Assembly (NCBI RefSeq): GCF_029223195.1
Contig: NZ_JARHUF010000001.1
Span: 434,001-498,000, forward strand
Reading direction: 5' to 3'
Origin: Vibrio sp. CAU 1672
GTDB lineage: Bacteria > Pseudomonadota > Gammaproteobacteria > Enterobacterales > Vibrionaceae
Length of the DNA: 64,000 nucleotides
Shown here: positions 55,514-64,000 of the stretch, piece after piece
Layout of the letters: the number at the start of each line of letters is the position of its first letter
How positions within the stretch are numbered: the stretch's first letter is position 1
The notes under the pieces: model-generated
Told to the model about the DNA's origin: nothing
Seen by the model: only the letters and a program-made list of their open reading frames with translations
The model's database searches: none
Translations under genes and position numbers: made by a program

Positions 55514-56236
55514 TCAACATTCCTTACTGTTTTGCGCCGCATTTGTGCTTTGGTCTCGATCAGAAATCACTTTACCATCTTTAATGGTAATGATGCGTCC
55601 GGTCCGCCGGGCGAGCGCATTGTCGTGAGTGACAAGGATCAACGTGCGGCCTTCTCTATGCAGTTGGTTAAACAGGGCTTCAATCTCAGCCCCTGATTTA
55701 GAATCCAACGCACCAGTAGGCTCATCCGCTAAAATGATTTGCGGATCATTCACCAGCGCTCTTGCGATAGCGACCCGCTGTTTCTGCCCACCAGACAATT
55801 GGTTCGGTTTGTGATCCAACCTGTCGCCGAGCCCGACCTGTTCAAGCAGTCTGGCCGCTCGCTCACGGCGCTGTTTGGCTTTGACTCCCGAGTAGACCAG
55901 CGGCAGCGCAACATTATCCAGAGCGCTGGCGTACTCAAGCAGATTAAAGCTCTGAAAAACAAAGCCAATTCTCTGATTGCGAATCGCCGCGAGCTGATCA
56001 GCACTTAACCGGGCGACATTGTGCCCACCGAGCTGATAGTCACCATCACTCGGCTTATCCAGGCAGCCCAATATGTTCATCAAGGTTGATTTACCTGAAC
56101 CGGATGGGCCAAGGATCGACAACAGCTCACCTGGGTAAATCGTCAAATCGATCCCATCCAGCGCCCGTACCTGTGTCTCTCCGCTTGAGTAGTACTTGCA
56201 AATATTGGTCAGTTCGACCAGCGGCTTGTCAGACAT
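55514..56236 (-). CDS. ABC transporter ATPase (MacB/LolD type)
   Basis: 240 residues. Walker A GPSGSGKST, signature LSGGQKQRVAIARAL, Walker B ILADEPTGAL and a switch His in LVTHDN. ATG 56236 has GGAGAG just upstream; a GTG at 56263 is rejected. It is the last gene of a five-gene operon and energises the two FtsX-type permeases before it. In MacB the ATPase and permease are fused; here they are separate. Confidence 0.93.
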   Translation of the reverse strand: MSDKPLVELTNICKYYSSGETQVRALDGIDLTIYPGELLSILGPSGSGKSTLMNILGCLDKPSDGDYQLGGHNVARLSADQLAAIRNQRIGFVFQSFNLLEYASALDNVALPLVYSGVKAKQRRERAARLLEQVGLGDRLDHKPNQLSGGQKQRVAIARALVNDPQIILADEPTGALDSKSGAEIEALFNQLHREGRTLILVTHDNALARRTGRIITIKDGKVISDRDQSTNAAQNSKEC

Positions 56237-56255
56237 TCTCTCTCCAGAGTGTTGG

Positions 56256-57539
56256 TTATTCACTTTGTAACGCCTCCAGCGGGCTCACTTTTGCCGCGCG
56301 ACTGGCAGGCAACCACGCAGAGGCAACACCGATGATCACTAAGGTCGTGATCACGACGGCCACCACTGCCCAAGAGAGCTCCGGGACAGGTTTGCCTAAC
56401 TGTTCATATAAAACGTTACCTTCAAGGCTGATAGAGCCAATCGCTGCAACCAGAGCATAAGTAACCCCCAGTCCGAGCACTCCACCCATAATCATAGTCA
56501 GCAAGGACTGCACCAGGTAATGGAGCCGAATCGCCGTTGGCGTTGCACCGACTGCCATTCGCACGCCGATATCTCGCGTCGATCGTTTGACCGTGGCGTA
56601 CATTACGTTGGCGATCCCAACCCCCGCGACAGCGAGAGTGACAAAGCCAATAATGCCGAGGAAGCTTTGTAAGCCCATCAGGAACTGCTGCATGCTCTTT
56701 TGTTGTAAGAACATATCTTCAACCTGAACAACCTGCTCATCATTGACGCTTGCCCCATGCTTGCGGGCAATGACCTGGCGAATTGTCTGCGCAAGTCTTT
56801 CTCTATTCACATCGGCGCCTGGTTCAACGTTTATCGCGCCAATATCACCATTGGTATGAAAACGCTGCCAGGTGGCTAACGGCACAAAACTCGAGTAGTT
56901 GATTTGATCACCCTGCTCAATGATGGCGCTGTTCTTGGCCAGTACCCCGACAACGGTAAACTCTTCGTTGCCAATCTTGATCTTTTCACCGACCGGATTG
57001 ACTTGCAGGGTTACCGCAGCAAACCAGCTAAAATCGTCGACCGGATTAAATAAGTCAGCCGCTAATGAGTAGCCCAGAACCACCACTTTGCGCATCTCTT
57101 TTTGATCCAATGGATTCAACCATCGCCCGCCGGGCAGCGGGGTGAGGTTGGTCATCGCGGCAAACTCGGTCGTGACCGCTAAAGGCTCTAGCCATGTGCC
57201 GCGATCACCCACGCTAATCGGCTCATTCCATTTCACGCTCGGAGCAACAGCTTGGACCCCAGGCAGCGCCTGGACCACATTCGCATCCGCTTTGTTCAGC
57301 GTCAGGAACTTGCCTTGGTGGAACGCGCCATGATCGACGCTCGCCATACCGCCAGTGAGGTAAATAAGATTGCCGTTGCCATTTTGCGCCGTTCTTAGCA
57401 CCCCCTGACGAATCCCCTCCCCCACGGCCAGCATTGCAGCGATACACCAGGTTGCCCATGCCACAGCCAGAATGGTTAATCCTAAGCGCAGCTTCTCAGC
57501 CGCCATCTCTTGAAAGATTTGCCTCATCGGTAACAACAT
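56256..57539 (-). CDS. MacB/FtsX-type ABC permease, second copy
   Basis: 427 residues. One N-terminal membrane segment, a large MacB-type periplasmic domain (about 50-290), then three C-terminal membrane segments with the FtsX domain (VGIANVMYATVKRSTRDIGVRMAVGAT, in pieces). It starts 2 nt after the first permease gene. Together the two permeases presumably form a heterodimer. Confidence 0.92.
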   Translation of the reverse strand: MLLPMRQIFQEMAAEKLRLGLTILAVAWATWCIAAMLAVGEGIRQGVLRTAQNGNGNLIYLTGGMASVDHGAFHQGKFLTLNKADANVVQALPGVQAVAPSVKWNEPISVGDRGTWLEPLAVTTEFAAMTNLTPLPGGRWLNPLDQKEMRKVVVLGYSLAADLFNPVDDFSWFAAVTLQVNPVGEKIKIGNEEFTVVGVLAKNSAIIEQGDQINYSSFVPLATWQRFHTNGDIGAINVEPGADVNRERLAQTIRQVIARKHGASVNDEQVVQVEDMFLQQKSMQQFLMGLQSFLGIIGFVTLAVAGVGIANVMYATVKRSTRDIGVRMAVGATPTAIRLHYLVQSLLTMIMGGVLGLGVTYALVAAIGSISLEGNVLYEQLGKPVPELSWAVVAVVITTLVIIGVASAWLPASRAAKVSPLEALQSE

Positions 57540-57541
57540 GA

Positions 57542-58756
57542 TTACGCCCTCGCACTTAACGCGATAACCGGAGTCAAACGCGATGCTCTTCTGGCCGGAA
57601 AGTAAGAGGCGAGCAGAGCCAAAACCAAGACAACCAGCAGCGACCAGCCAATCGAGTCAGGGGTGATCACGGGCGAACCCAACCATTGCGGTAACGCCAT
57701 ATTGGCAAGTAGCGATACCACGCCAAATGCCACCATCAGGCCCAAAGCCGTCCCTGCCGCCACCAAGATAAACCCTTCCAGAACAAACTGGCTCAGTATG
57801 GTTTTTTGCGTGGCACCAATCGCAAGTCGAACCCCAATTTCTCTGGTTCGCTCCGTGACAGAGAGGAACATGATATTCGCCACCCCCAGCGCGCCGACCG
57901 CCATTGTCATTGCGCCGCTGGCACCAAGAAATATCTGGATACCGCGAAAAATGCCGCTAATCAGCGCGGCACCTTCACTGAAATCAGGTAAGTTAATCGC
58001 CTCTTTGTCACTCGGGTCAAAATGCAGTTGCCGGGCAAAAAAGTGGACAATGCTTTGTCTGAATGAGGCCGCCGCCATGCCATCAACAGGCTTAAGCAGT
58101 AGCATCCACGGCTTGCTGTCCCACAGATCCAGATAGGTGGTTTGTGGGATAAACACATTGCGGCTGTCACCAAAGCTAATGCCAGCATCTTCGTCTTTGA
58201 TCACGCCAATCACCAAAAACGGAATCCCGTTGACTTTAACCTGCTCACCAATCGCGATATTGCCCATTTTTGCAATCTGATCGCCGAGCACCGCCACTCT
58301 GGTGTGATTAGCCATATCGCTCGGCGAAATGTTTCTCGAACCAGGGACAAGCTGACGCTGAATCAGCGAGAAGTATGACGCATCGATGCCACTTACCGAG
58401 CCCGATAAATACTGGCCTTTAATATTGGTGACGTTAGCGTCCTGTTTGCCATAGACACTCGATGCGGCCTGGACGAAGCCGGCCTGCTTAATCAACTCGA
58501 CTTGATCTTGCGCGACGCTAATCTCACGTCTTGCGGGTAAGCCCTGCCAGGGTTTACTGGTACGGGCAGGAAATGCCGCTTGTACATTGTTGACCATAAA
58601 CGAAAGTGACATGGTTTGCTGGCGGTAAAAGCCCTCACCAAGAGCGATCAACACCACCACAGAGATCACGCCCCAGGCAATAGCAACAATGGCCAGCACG
58701 CTTTTCATCCGGTGTGCCAGTATGGTTTGCCATGTTTGCTGTATCAGGCTGCTCAT
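57542..58756 (-). CDS. MacB/FtsX-type ABC permease, first copy
   Basis: 404 residues with the same layout: one N-terminal membrane segment, periplasmic core, three C-terminal segments (LGVANIMFLSVTERTREIG and RLAIGATQKTIL). The ATG overlaps the stop of the TolC-like gene by 4 nt. Its sequence differs clearly from the second permease, so the duplication is old. Confidence 0.92.
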   Translation of the reverse strand: MSSLIQQTWQTILAHRMKSVLAIVAIAWGVISVVVLIALGEGFYRQQTMSLSFMVNNVQAAFPARTSKPWQGLPARREISVAQDQVELIKQAGFVQAASSVYGKQDANVTNIKGQYLSGSVSGIDASYFSLIQRQLVPGSRNISPSDMANHTRVAVLGDQIAKMGNIAIGEQVKVNGIPFLVIGVIKDEDAGISFGDSRNVFIPQTTYLDLWDSKPWMLLLKPVDGMAAASFRQSIVHFFARQLHFDPSDKEAINLPDFSEGAALISGIFRGIQIFLGASGAMTMAVGALGVANIMFLSVTERTREIGVRLAIGATQKTILSQFVLEGFILVAAGTALGLMVAFGVVSLLANMALPQWLGSPVITPDSIGWSLLVVLVLALLASYFPARRASRLTPVIALSARA

Positions 58757-60024
58757 GAGTTAAAAGCCCGCGAGATCTGTGCCATTGTCTCGTCATCTAA
58801 CTTACCTGCCGTGCGCAGCAAGCCGACTCTCTGGCGCCAATAGCTATACCAGTTGGTTTGCAGGCTGTTTCTTGCCTCAAATAGACTATTGTGGGCATTG
58901 ATGATTTCTGACACCTCGAGCAGCCCGGCATCGTAGAGTTTTTCTTTACTGCGCAAAACTTTGGCCCGAGACTCAACCAAGTCATTCGCCATCAGGATCT
59001 GGTGCCAGTTGATATCAACTAAGGTATATTGCTGAATAATGCGCTTCTCGATATCAATCTCTGTTTTACGCAAATCTTGCTTGGCACTGAGAATATTGAG
59101 TGACGCCTGATCAACCCTGGCACGCGTCGCGCCGTTGAGGTCAATCGGCACACTTAACGTAAGCCCGGCATTAAACTCACCATCCGAACCTCGGTCGTCG
59201 TCACTGTAGCCAAGGTTACCGGTAACGGTTGGGTAATAACCGCCACGGGCTGCCTCTTTCGCAAACTCGTTTGCTTTTACATTCTGAGCGGCAACTAACA
59301 ACTCCGGGCTGCTGTCTTTAGCTAGCCTGAGCCACTGCTGCTGCGATGTCACCAACATGGTTGGCTGGATAAGCGAATCCGTCCGGACCTGGTCCACCTG
59401 TTGAGGCAGATGATTAATCAGCGCGGCAAGTTCGGCTCGCTTGGCTTGCAAATCGGCCTGCGCACGCAAAATTCCCGCTTTCTCTGCTACTTGCGTGGCA
59501 CGCATCTCTTCAACATCAATCGATTTGACTTTACCTGCACGGTAACGCTTCTCAATAATGCTGAGTAGCTTACTCCCCTCATCCAGCTTGGACTGGGCCA
59601 GTTGCAGATCGCCTTGCGCACTCGCCACATCAAGATAGCTGGCGAGAAGTTTCTCGGCCAGCGCATTGTGAGCCTGGGATAACTCAAGTTGGGTCTTTAA
59701 ATAGTTGGCATTGGCCTGTTCCAAATTTGACCAAAGACGGCTGTCCCAGATCGTTTGTGATAACGTCGCCCCGTAACTGTTGCTGTGATCGGACGTCTCA
59801 TTCCAACTAGTAGATGCCGTCGCACTCAAAGCGGGCAACAGAGAGCTGCGACTTGAATCGATCCCCACCTCACCAAGTTGAACCGCTATTTTGGCCTGTT
59901 CGAAACTTGGATCATTCTGCTTCGCTTGCTGCCACGCCTGTTCAATAGAGAGGGCGTAGCTTGGCAGACTGAGCGCCGATAACAGTAGTACTGCGCTGCT
60001 TTTTAACTGAAACAACTTAGCCAT
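58753..60024 (-). CDS. TolC-family outer-membrane efflux protein
   Basis: 423 residues with a signal peptide (LPSYA-L, about 24) and two outer-membrane-efflux repeats of long helices (about 30-210 and 225-410). It would form the exit duct for the adaptor and permeases encoded beside it. It overlaps the adaptor gene by 8 nt. Confidence 0.92.
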   Translation of the reverse strand: MAKLFQLKSSAVLLLSALSLPSYALSIEQAWQQAKQNDPSFEQAKIAVQLGEVGIDSSRSSLLPALSATASTSWNETSDHSNSYGATLSQTIWDSRLWSNLEQANANYLKTQLELSQAHNALAEKLLASYLDVASAQGDLQLAQSKLDEGSKLLSIIEKRYRAGKVKSIDVEEMRATQVAEKAGILRAQADLQAKRAELAALINHLPQQVDQVRTDSLIQPTMLVTSQQQWLRLAKDSSPELLVAAQNVKANEFAKEAARGGYYPTVTGNLGYSDDDRGSDGEFNAGLTLSVPIDLNGATRARVDQASLNILSAKQDLRKTEIDIEKRIIQQYTLVDINWHQILMANDLVESRAKVLRSKEKLYDAGLLEVSEIINAHNSLFEARNSLQTNWYSYWRQRVGLLRTAGKLDDETMAQISRAFNS

Positions 60025-61150
60025 GGCCCACTCCCATCATACTGTTATCAATGATCTCTTGATTCAGTTCAACGCCATCCAACACTTCGACATTGATGCC
60101 GTCAGATAAACCGAGCTTAATTGGCTGTCGATGGAAGCCCTGCTCTGAGCTATCCGGAATCAACACCGTTGGGCTATCCCCCTCAAACGCAAGCACTCGT
60201 TCCGGTAAGGTCAGCACATCTTGCGACTTTTGCAGGGTGATGTGCGCTGTGGATGAGAACCCCGAACGCAATAAAATACCCGCAGGGATCTTGAGCTCCC
60301 CCACTTCCACGCCAAAACCATTATCAAAACTCTTGGCACCCGAGTTCGCTTGCGTGGCGTTAAGGTTTTCTGACTGGATAGCGACTTTGGTCAGTACGCC
60401 CTCAATTTCCAGCTCTGGATAGGGTGCAACGGTGAGCAAGACGCTCATACCCGGCGATAACTGCGCCGCATCGTGTTCACTGACACTGCCTTTAAAGATC
60501 AGGCTGTTCATATCCGCCAGTGACATCATCTCTGTCGCGGCTTGACTCGATTGGGTTGAGATGATCGGCTCACCCACTTCCACTTTGCGATTGAGCACGG
60601 TGCCGTCAATCGGCGCGTAGATGGTGGATGTTAAACGCGCATCGCCAATTGACGCTTCACCACTGCGGATCAGCTCGAGATTTTGCCGCTTCTGCAATAC
60701 GTTAGCCTGCGCGGATTTCACCACCGAGCGCGCAGTAACATACTCATCATAGTTCGTCGGAATGATCTCTTGCTCAACCAGACTTTCTAAGTTGGCGAGC
60801 TTTTGCCTGGCCGATTCCAGATCGGCTTCGCTGCGCATTAACTCAGTGGAGGCATCGGTTAATGCTTGCGGCGTAGGGTTAGGACGCACTTTAATCAGTG
60901 GTTGCCCTTGTGCCACTTTCTCCCCCACTTTGGCGTATATTTCGCCGACAATGCCGTCAATTTGTGACTTGATTGACACAGAGTGAGCGGGAACGATACT
61001 GCCTACCGCCACCGCTTGTTTCTCTATCGTTCCCTTTTCGACGCTCAAAGTCGCAAAGGCTTGGGGTTGAGAAGAAGATTGCAGATAAAAGTACCCGCCG
61101 CCGCCGAGTAGTGCCACACTCACAGCAGACAAGAGCCAACGTTTCGCCAT
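60017..61150 (-). CDS. Periplasmic adaptor (HlyD/MacA type)
   Basis: 377 residues. N-terminal membrane anchor (about 5-22), barrel-sandwich lipoyl segments (GSIVPAHSVSIKSQIDG and STIYAPIDGTVL), a helical hairpin between (about 105-165) and a beta-barrel region after. It links inner-membrane permeases to the TolC-like duct. First gene of the operon, 120 nt after the XRE regulator gene. Confidence 0.92.
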   Translation of the reverse strand: MAKRWLLSAVSVALLGGGGYFYLQSSSQPQAFATLSVEKGTIEKQAVAVGSIVPAHSVSIKSQIDGIVGEIYAKVGEKVAQGQPLIKVRPNPTPQALTDASTELMRSEADLESARQKLANLESLVEQEIIPTNYDEYVTARSVVKSAQANVLQKRQNLELIRSGEASIGDARLTSTIYAPIDGTVLNRKVEVGEPIISTQSSQAATEMMSLADMNSLIFKGSVSEHDAAQLSPGMSVLLTVAPYPELEIEGVLTKVAIQSENLNATQANSGAKSFDNGFGVEVGELKIPAGILLRSGFSSTAHITLQKSQDVLTLPERVLAFEGDSPTVLIPDSSEQGFHRQPIKLGLSDGINVEVLDGVELNQEIIDNSMMGVGHG

Positions 61151-61272
61151 GGTTTACTTCCGATAATTTGTGTTGTGTAGCCATCCGACTACCGTGAATT
61201 CATAACCTCCGCCAAAATACGCTACGTCAGCGGCGGTTACGCGCTCAATGATGAATATAGGAACCGTCTGAG

Positions 61273-61497
61273 TTAACCCTGAGATTCAGTCTCATTCGGG
61301 GTGTACTCCAGAATGTCTCCGGGTTGGCAATTTAAATGCTTACATATCGCGTCTAACGTGACCAACTTGACCGCTTTAGCGCGACCATTCTTCAGCACAG
61401 ATAAGTTTTGTTCTGTAATACCGACCAGTTTGGCAAGTTCATTCGAACGCATCTTTCTCTTCGCCAGCATCACATCAAGATTAATTACAATCGCCAT
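61273..61497 (-). CDS. Small XRE/Cro-type HTH regulator (YozG-like)
   Basis: 74 residues, a single HTH domain (RSNELAKLVGITEQNLSVLKNGR, two pieces of the helix-turn-helix). Typical partner of DUF2975 membrane proteins; the two are 11 nt apart here. Probably autoregulates and might affect the efflux operon downstream, to which read-through is possible because no terminator was seen between them. Confidence 0.88.
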   Translation of the reverse strand: MAIVINLDVMLAKRKMRSNELAKLVGITEQNLSVLKNGRAKAVKLVTLDAICKHLNCQPGDILEYTPNETESQG

Positions 61498-61508
61498 ACA
61501 CTATTCAC

Positions 61509-62042
61509 TCAAATTGTCAGCTCACTCTCTTGTTGCAGTTCTGCCGCTCTTTCCATGACCACAGCGATGACACGCACGACCAACCCGATCACCATCATGG
61601 TGATATCCACGTCATCAATACCGATGGAGTAGTACCAAGATTCGCCATCGTAAGTTAAAGCAAGAGTCATAAGTAACTCACTGATTGCACTAACAAAAGG
61701 AGTAGCAATCAATATATAACTCAGCCTCTTATAGCAGTAGGCATTCTGCTGTTCAAAAATTTGTCCTTTTTCGTACAAACCAAACAACACAATTAACTGC
61801 CACAACATCGCCATGGTCAAAAAGGCGGAGAACATACTTGGGATATAACCGACCAATGAACGAGTCAACGACAAGGGTAGTTCGACCTCAACGGGAAAAG
61901 TGGCATCGAACCACTGGGCGTTAAACAAGGTCGCACTGAACCATAAGGTGCTATCAAGCGCAGCCACAAAGAAAAATGAAAACCAAAACAAAACAAGCAA
62001 CTTACGGCTAAAAGAGCTAATAGATTGCTGTGACATATCCAA
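61509..62042 (-). CDS. DUF2975 membrane protein
   Basis: 177 residues with four membrane segments (about 13-35, 65-88, 105-125, 145-165). DUF2975 proteins almost always pair with a YozG-like XRE regulator and may act as its membrane sensor; the signal is unknown. Its gene is divergent from a small exported protein, with a perfect inverted repeat between them. Confidence 0.85.
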   Translation of the reverse strand: MDMSQQSISSFSRKLLVLFWFSFFFVAALDSTLWFSATLFNAQWFDATFPVEVELPLSLTRSLVGYIPSMFSAFLTMAMLWQLIVLFGLYEKGQIFEQQNAYCYKRLSYILIATPFVSAISELLMTLALTYDGESWYYSIGIDDVDITMMVIGLVVRVIAVVMERAAELQQESELTI

Positions 62043-62094
62043 CCTCGATAATTAATAATTTGAGGCTATCTTAGTGACCGGAAATCAAAAACAC

Positions 62095-62129
62095 AATAAA
62101 AACTTATCGTTTTTCGATAAGTTTTTATT
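62095..62129. repeat. Perfect 15-bp inverted repeat between divergent genes
   Basis: Arms 62095-62109 and 62115-62129, loop TTTTT; core CTTATCG-N5-CGATAAG. It lies 53 bp upstream of the DUF2975 start and 71 bp upstream of the small exported protein. It could be an operator for the XRE regulator or an intrinsic terminator-like hairpin. Confidence 0.6.
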
Positions 62130-62199
62130 GAAAGCCACCAAAGAACGATTTACGCTAGTAATCAAATCACACCGAACCATTGATCAGACCGGGGTTTTG

Positions 62200-62538
62200 A
62201 TGTTTATGACATATACTGTGCCAAGTGCACTATTGATTTTGTTTTCCTGTACCGCGGCTGCCGATGCGCTATTTCTTGATAACCTTGAGGAAGAGTTAGG
62301 TTTGACCGACTCGTTGAGCGCATCATATGTACAACGCTTAACGCCAAAACAGCAGCAGTTTACCGGCAATGATTGCCATGAAGCCTCGCGGCAGACGTTT
62401 GTCAATAACGGCTTAACCAGTGGCGTTCGCAGCACACACTGCTACGTAACGGAATTTAATGGGAACAAGGTTGAGAGCTACTTCCAGACCAATCCAGATG
62501 GAAGCTACACCAACGGTTTCACTTGGACTTTTGAATAA
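62200..62538 (+). CDS. Small exported protein of unknown function
   Basis: 112 residues from ATG 62200 (GGGG five bases upstream). The hydrophobic N-terminus ends with a signal-peptidase-like AAADA site (about 24). The mature part has two cysteines (NDCHEASRQTF and THCYVTEF), likely a disulfide in the periplasm, and an aromatic C-terminal repeat-like end (GSYTNGFTWTFE). No family recognised. A 42-residue upstream extension from 62074 would bury the signal peptide and cover the inverted repeat, so it was not used. Confidence 0.68.
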   Translation: MFMTYTVPSALLILFSCTAAADALFLDNLEEELGLTDSLSASYVQRLTPKQQQFTGNDCHEASRQTFVNNGLTSGVRSTHCYVTEFNGNKVESYFQTNPDGSYTNGFTWTFE

Positions 62539-62542
62539 CAAA

Positions 62543-62573
62543 AAGCCCGCTAACGATACATCAGCGGGCTTAG
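62543..62573. terminator. Terminator after the small exported protein gene
   Basis: 9-bp stem AAGCCCGCT / AGCGGGCTT; the A-run before it also makes it effective on the minus strand for transcripts from 62747. Confidence 0.85.
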
Positions 62574-62746
62574 TAGCTAACCATTACTTTACCTATACAT
62601 TCATCAACTTCTTTAAAATAAAGCCATTAGACAACTAACTATGTAATGAAAAAAGGTTTTGATAGCATTTTTACCTCTCGCCCAAATAGCTCAATGTAGA
62701 ATTGACACCCTGCAACTTGCCTAAGCAATTTCCTTTGTCCAACCTG

Positions 62747-63277
62747 TTATTTTGCTATTTGAACCTCATCCATCGCACGTACTAATCCCTTGAGAAATCG
62801 TATCGCTTTCTCTAGTTCATCTCTTTTAATTAAGTGCCTCTGACCATTTGATGTATTAGCCTGATGTGCTGCATCACCGCGTTTTGATATAAATTCGTTA
62901 AGCACTTTTTTAGCTTGAGGTGGATGGTAGCTATCCCACTTCCAACCTTCGGTCACGTCAACATCAAAATGGGTCATAAATAATTGCTTGGTTTTATCTG
63001 TATTTGGATTAAAGAAACGTTTCAAATCTTCATCCACTCGCTTTTGGACAAAATTACCCAATTGACTGCCTCTCACAGATAAGAGCCAAACATTAATTTC
63101 TTCTTTAAATCGGTCCTTAACGTATGTTTCCCAAGAGGCTAAGGCAAGCACCATACCAGCTCTTTTCAAAGATTCAGCATTGTGATCTTGCTGTATACCT
63201 TTTTCCACATCGAAACGAGCAAGCATTTCCTCTGCATCTGTAATCGACTGTTCAAACCGCTTTCCTGCCTCTGACAT
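62747..63277 (-). CDS. HEPN domain protein (RiboL-PSP-HEPN-like)
   Basis: 176 residues from ATG 63277 with AAGGA eight bases upstream. All-helical, with the segment ALASWETYVKDRFKEE and the HEPN catalytic motif R-x4-H (RGDAAH near residue 130). HEPN proteins are often metal-independent RNases in toxin and phage-defence systems. It lies 43 nt after the radical-SAM gene, same direction. A RNase role is inference. Confidence 0.75.
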   Translation of the reverse strand: MSEAGKRFEQSITDAEEMLARFDVEKGIQQDHNAESLKRAGMVLALASWETYVKDRFKEEINVWLLSVRGSQLGNFVQKRVDEDLKRFFNPNTDKTKQLFMTHFDVDVTEGWKWDSYHPPQAKKVLNEFISKRGDAAHQANTSNGQRHLIKRDELEKAIRFLKGLVRAMDEVQIAK

Positions 63278-63319
63278 TTGTATATCCTTACTTACCAATT
63301 ATTTTAATAACTTAGCTGG

Positions 63320-63913
63320 TTATTCACATAATACTTCTATTAACTTGTTATCCGGAAAACCCAAAATCCTCAAGCTTTCATCTTCATCAATGATGATCTC
63401 TACTTCATTGACAGAGCAAGGGTTAGTGTTTTCCCTGGAGCTTTTTGGATAGACAACAACCTGATTATCTGAACCAATCCATTGCTGCTCGACGTTTCGT
63501 TGTTCTGAGCGATATCGACCTATCGCAGCGATATCGCAAAACTGATGAATATGCGATAAATTGCCCTGCTGAAGCAGCTCATCCTCTTCATAACCAGTAA
63601 ATAAAAACACAGTTAAGTTAGAGCGCATCCTGATTTGCTCTATTAACCACCAGAGGTTATCAGCTTGATGTAGTGGCTCGCCCCCAAGGAAAGTCACCCC
63701 CCGAATGCCAGGCGTATCTAATATTTCTTCCAGCAGCTTTTCCTTGTGAACAAGGTTATTGCTTTTGAAAGACCACATTTCCCGGTTCCAGCAGCCATCA
63801 CAGGCAAGCGCACACCCCTGAAACCACACCACAAAACGATCACCAGGGCCATAAATATGGCTCAATGGCTCGATATGAGCTAGATTAAAATACTCGCCGT
63901 AATCTTGAACCAC
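63320..63913 (-). CDS. Radical-SAM / 4Fe-4S single-cluster protein (NrdG-like activase)
   Basis: 197 residues from GTG 63913, 4 nt after the upstream stop. The cluster motif C-x3-C-x2-C (CALACDGC) is about residue 33, and GGEP (FLGGEPLHQADNL) about 76, as in the small activase group that includes NrdG. A C-terminal extension of about 60 residues beyond the NrdG core includes a Cys. No ribonucleotide reductase gene is adjacent, so the target is probably another protein of this cluster. Confidence 0.8.
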   Translation of the reverse strand: MVQDYGEYFNLAHIEPLSHIYGPGDRFVVWFQGCALACDGCWNREMWSFKSNNLVHKEKLLEEILDTPGIRGVTFLGGEPLHQADNLWWLIEQIRMRSNLTVFLFTGYEEDELLQQGNLSHIHQFCDIAAIGRYRSEQRNVEQQWIGSDNQVVVYPKSSRENTNPCSVNEVEIIIDEDESLRILGFPDNKLIEVLCE

Positions 63914-63917
63914 TGAC

Positions 63918-64000
63918 TTACACCGTACGAGTAAGAACCAGCTGGATCTGCTGTCCTTTTCTAACTTCCTTTACCGAATATCCCTGAGCTTTGGCTTTTT
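63918..64000 (-). CDS. C-terminal end of an upstream gene, possibly DUF1257 (Ycf35-like)
   Basis: Open from the window edge on the minus strand, ending in TAA at 63918. The last 26 residues (AQGYSVKEVRKGQQIQLVL region) resemble the end of DUF1257/Ycf35 proteins (an A-x-QGF-x-V ... I-x-LV-x-QR pattern), but this rests on a short stretch. The 4-nt spacing to the radical-SAM gene shows a shared operon. Confidence 0.5.
   Translation of the reverse strand, partial: KAKAQGYSVKEVRKGQQIQLVLTRTV

Noticed and set aside
62074..62199. Upstream 42-residue extension of the small exported protein
   Set aside because: It would place a hydrophilic stretch before a good signal peptide and translate through a perfect inverted repeat.

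Overview
The window comes from the main chromosome of a Vibrio species (Vibrionaceae, Gammaproteobacteria). The reasons are gene content and order: lpxH end, ychJ, an eight-gene his operon, hns (vicH type), gsk, mnmA-hflD-purB, the cfa cluster, htpX, bioDCFB/bioA, serS-rarA-lolA-ftsK-lrp-ald, cysB, miaE. Protein lengths and sequences are Vibrio-like and GC looks intermediate. No rRNA, tRNA, CRISPR array or insertion sequence was recognised.

Layout. 1-2205: end of lpxH, an EAL/HDOD signalling protein and YchJ. 2285-9645: histidine operon on the minus strand (hisG-D-C-B-H-A-F-IE), preceded by a leader peptide with five His codons and an attenuator. 9978-11446: a stand-alone sigma-54 activator (AAA+ plus HTH, no receiver), followed by a sigma-54-type -24/-12 promoter and about 370 nt of highly structured RNA without a credible protein; this is the most interesting part of the window. 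11479-13370: an NhaC-family transporter behind a lysine riboswitch, so probably a lysine transporter. 13956-19623: hns, gsk, a small unknown gene, mnmA, hflD, and purB with a PurR box. 19702-25835: an eight-gene minus-strand operon for lipid modification (SnoaL-like, SDR, FAD oxidase, DUF1365, Cfa, DUF2878, chalcone-isomerase-like, DUF3833) preceded by four TGTAYA motifs typical of LitR/CarH-type MerR regulation. 26043-32567: htpX, a 55-residue unknown protein, and the divergent biotin genes with a BirA-like operator.

32638-41200: serS, rarA, lolA, ftsK, lrp, ald. 41294-46711: a methyltransferase, cysB, a membrane coiled-coil protein, miaE and an AEC permease. 46747-49143: ahpC and ahpF behind a four-half-site OxyR operator. 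49336-53146: LysR regulator, M20 amidohydrolase and AbgT transporter, which together look like an uptake-and-hydrolysis module. 53326-55269: an unknown protein and a YeeE/YedE permease. 55514-61150: a five-gene MacAB-TolC-like efflux operon with two separate FtsX-type permeases. 61273-62538: an XRE regulator/DUF2975 pair and a small exported protein separated by a perfect inverted repeat. 62747-64000: an AT-rich minus-strand cluster (HEPN protein, radical-SAM activase-like protein, end of a third gene) that looks like an accessory region and continues beyond the window.

Several starts were moved inward from the longest open frame on the basis of ribosome binding sites and family length (hisG, hisB, hflD, purB, bioD, bioF, bioB, bioA, ald, rarA and others).
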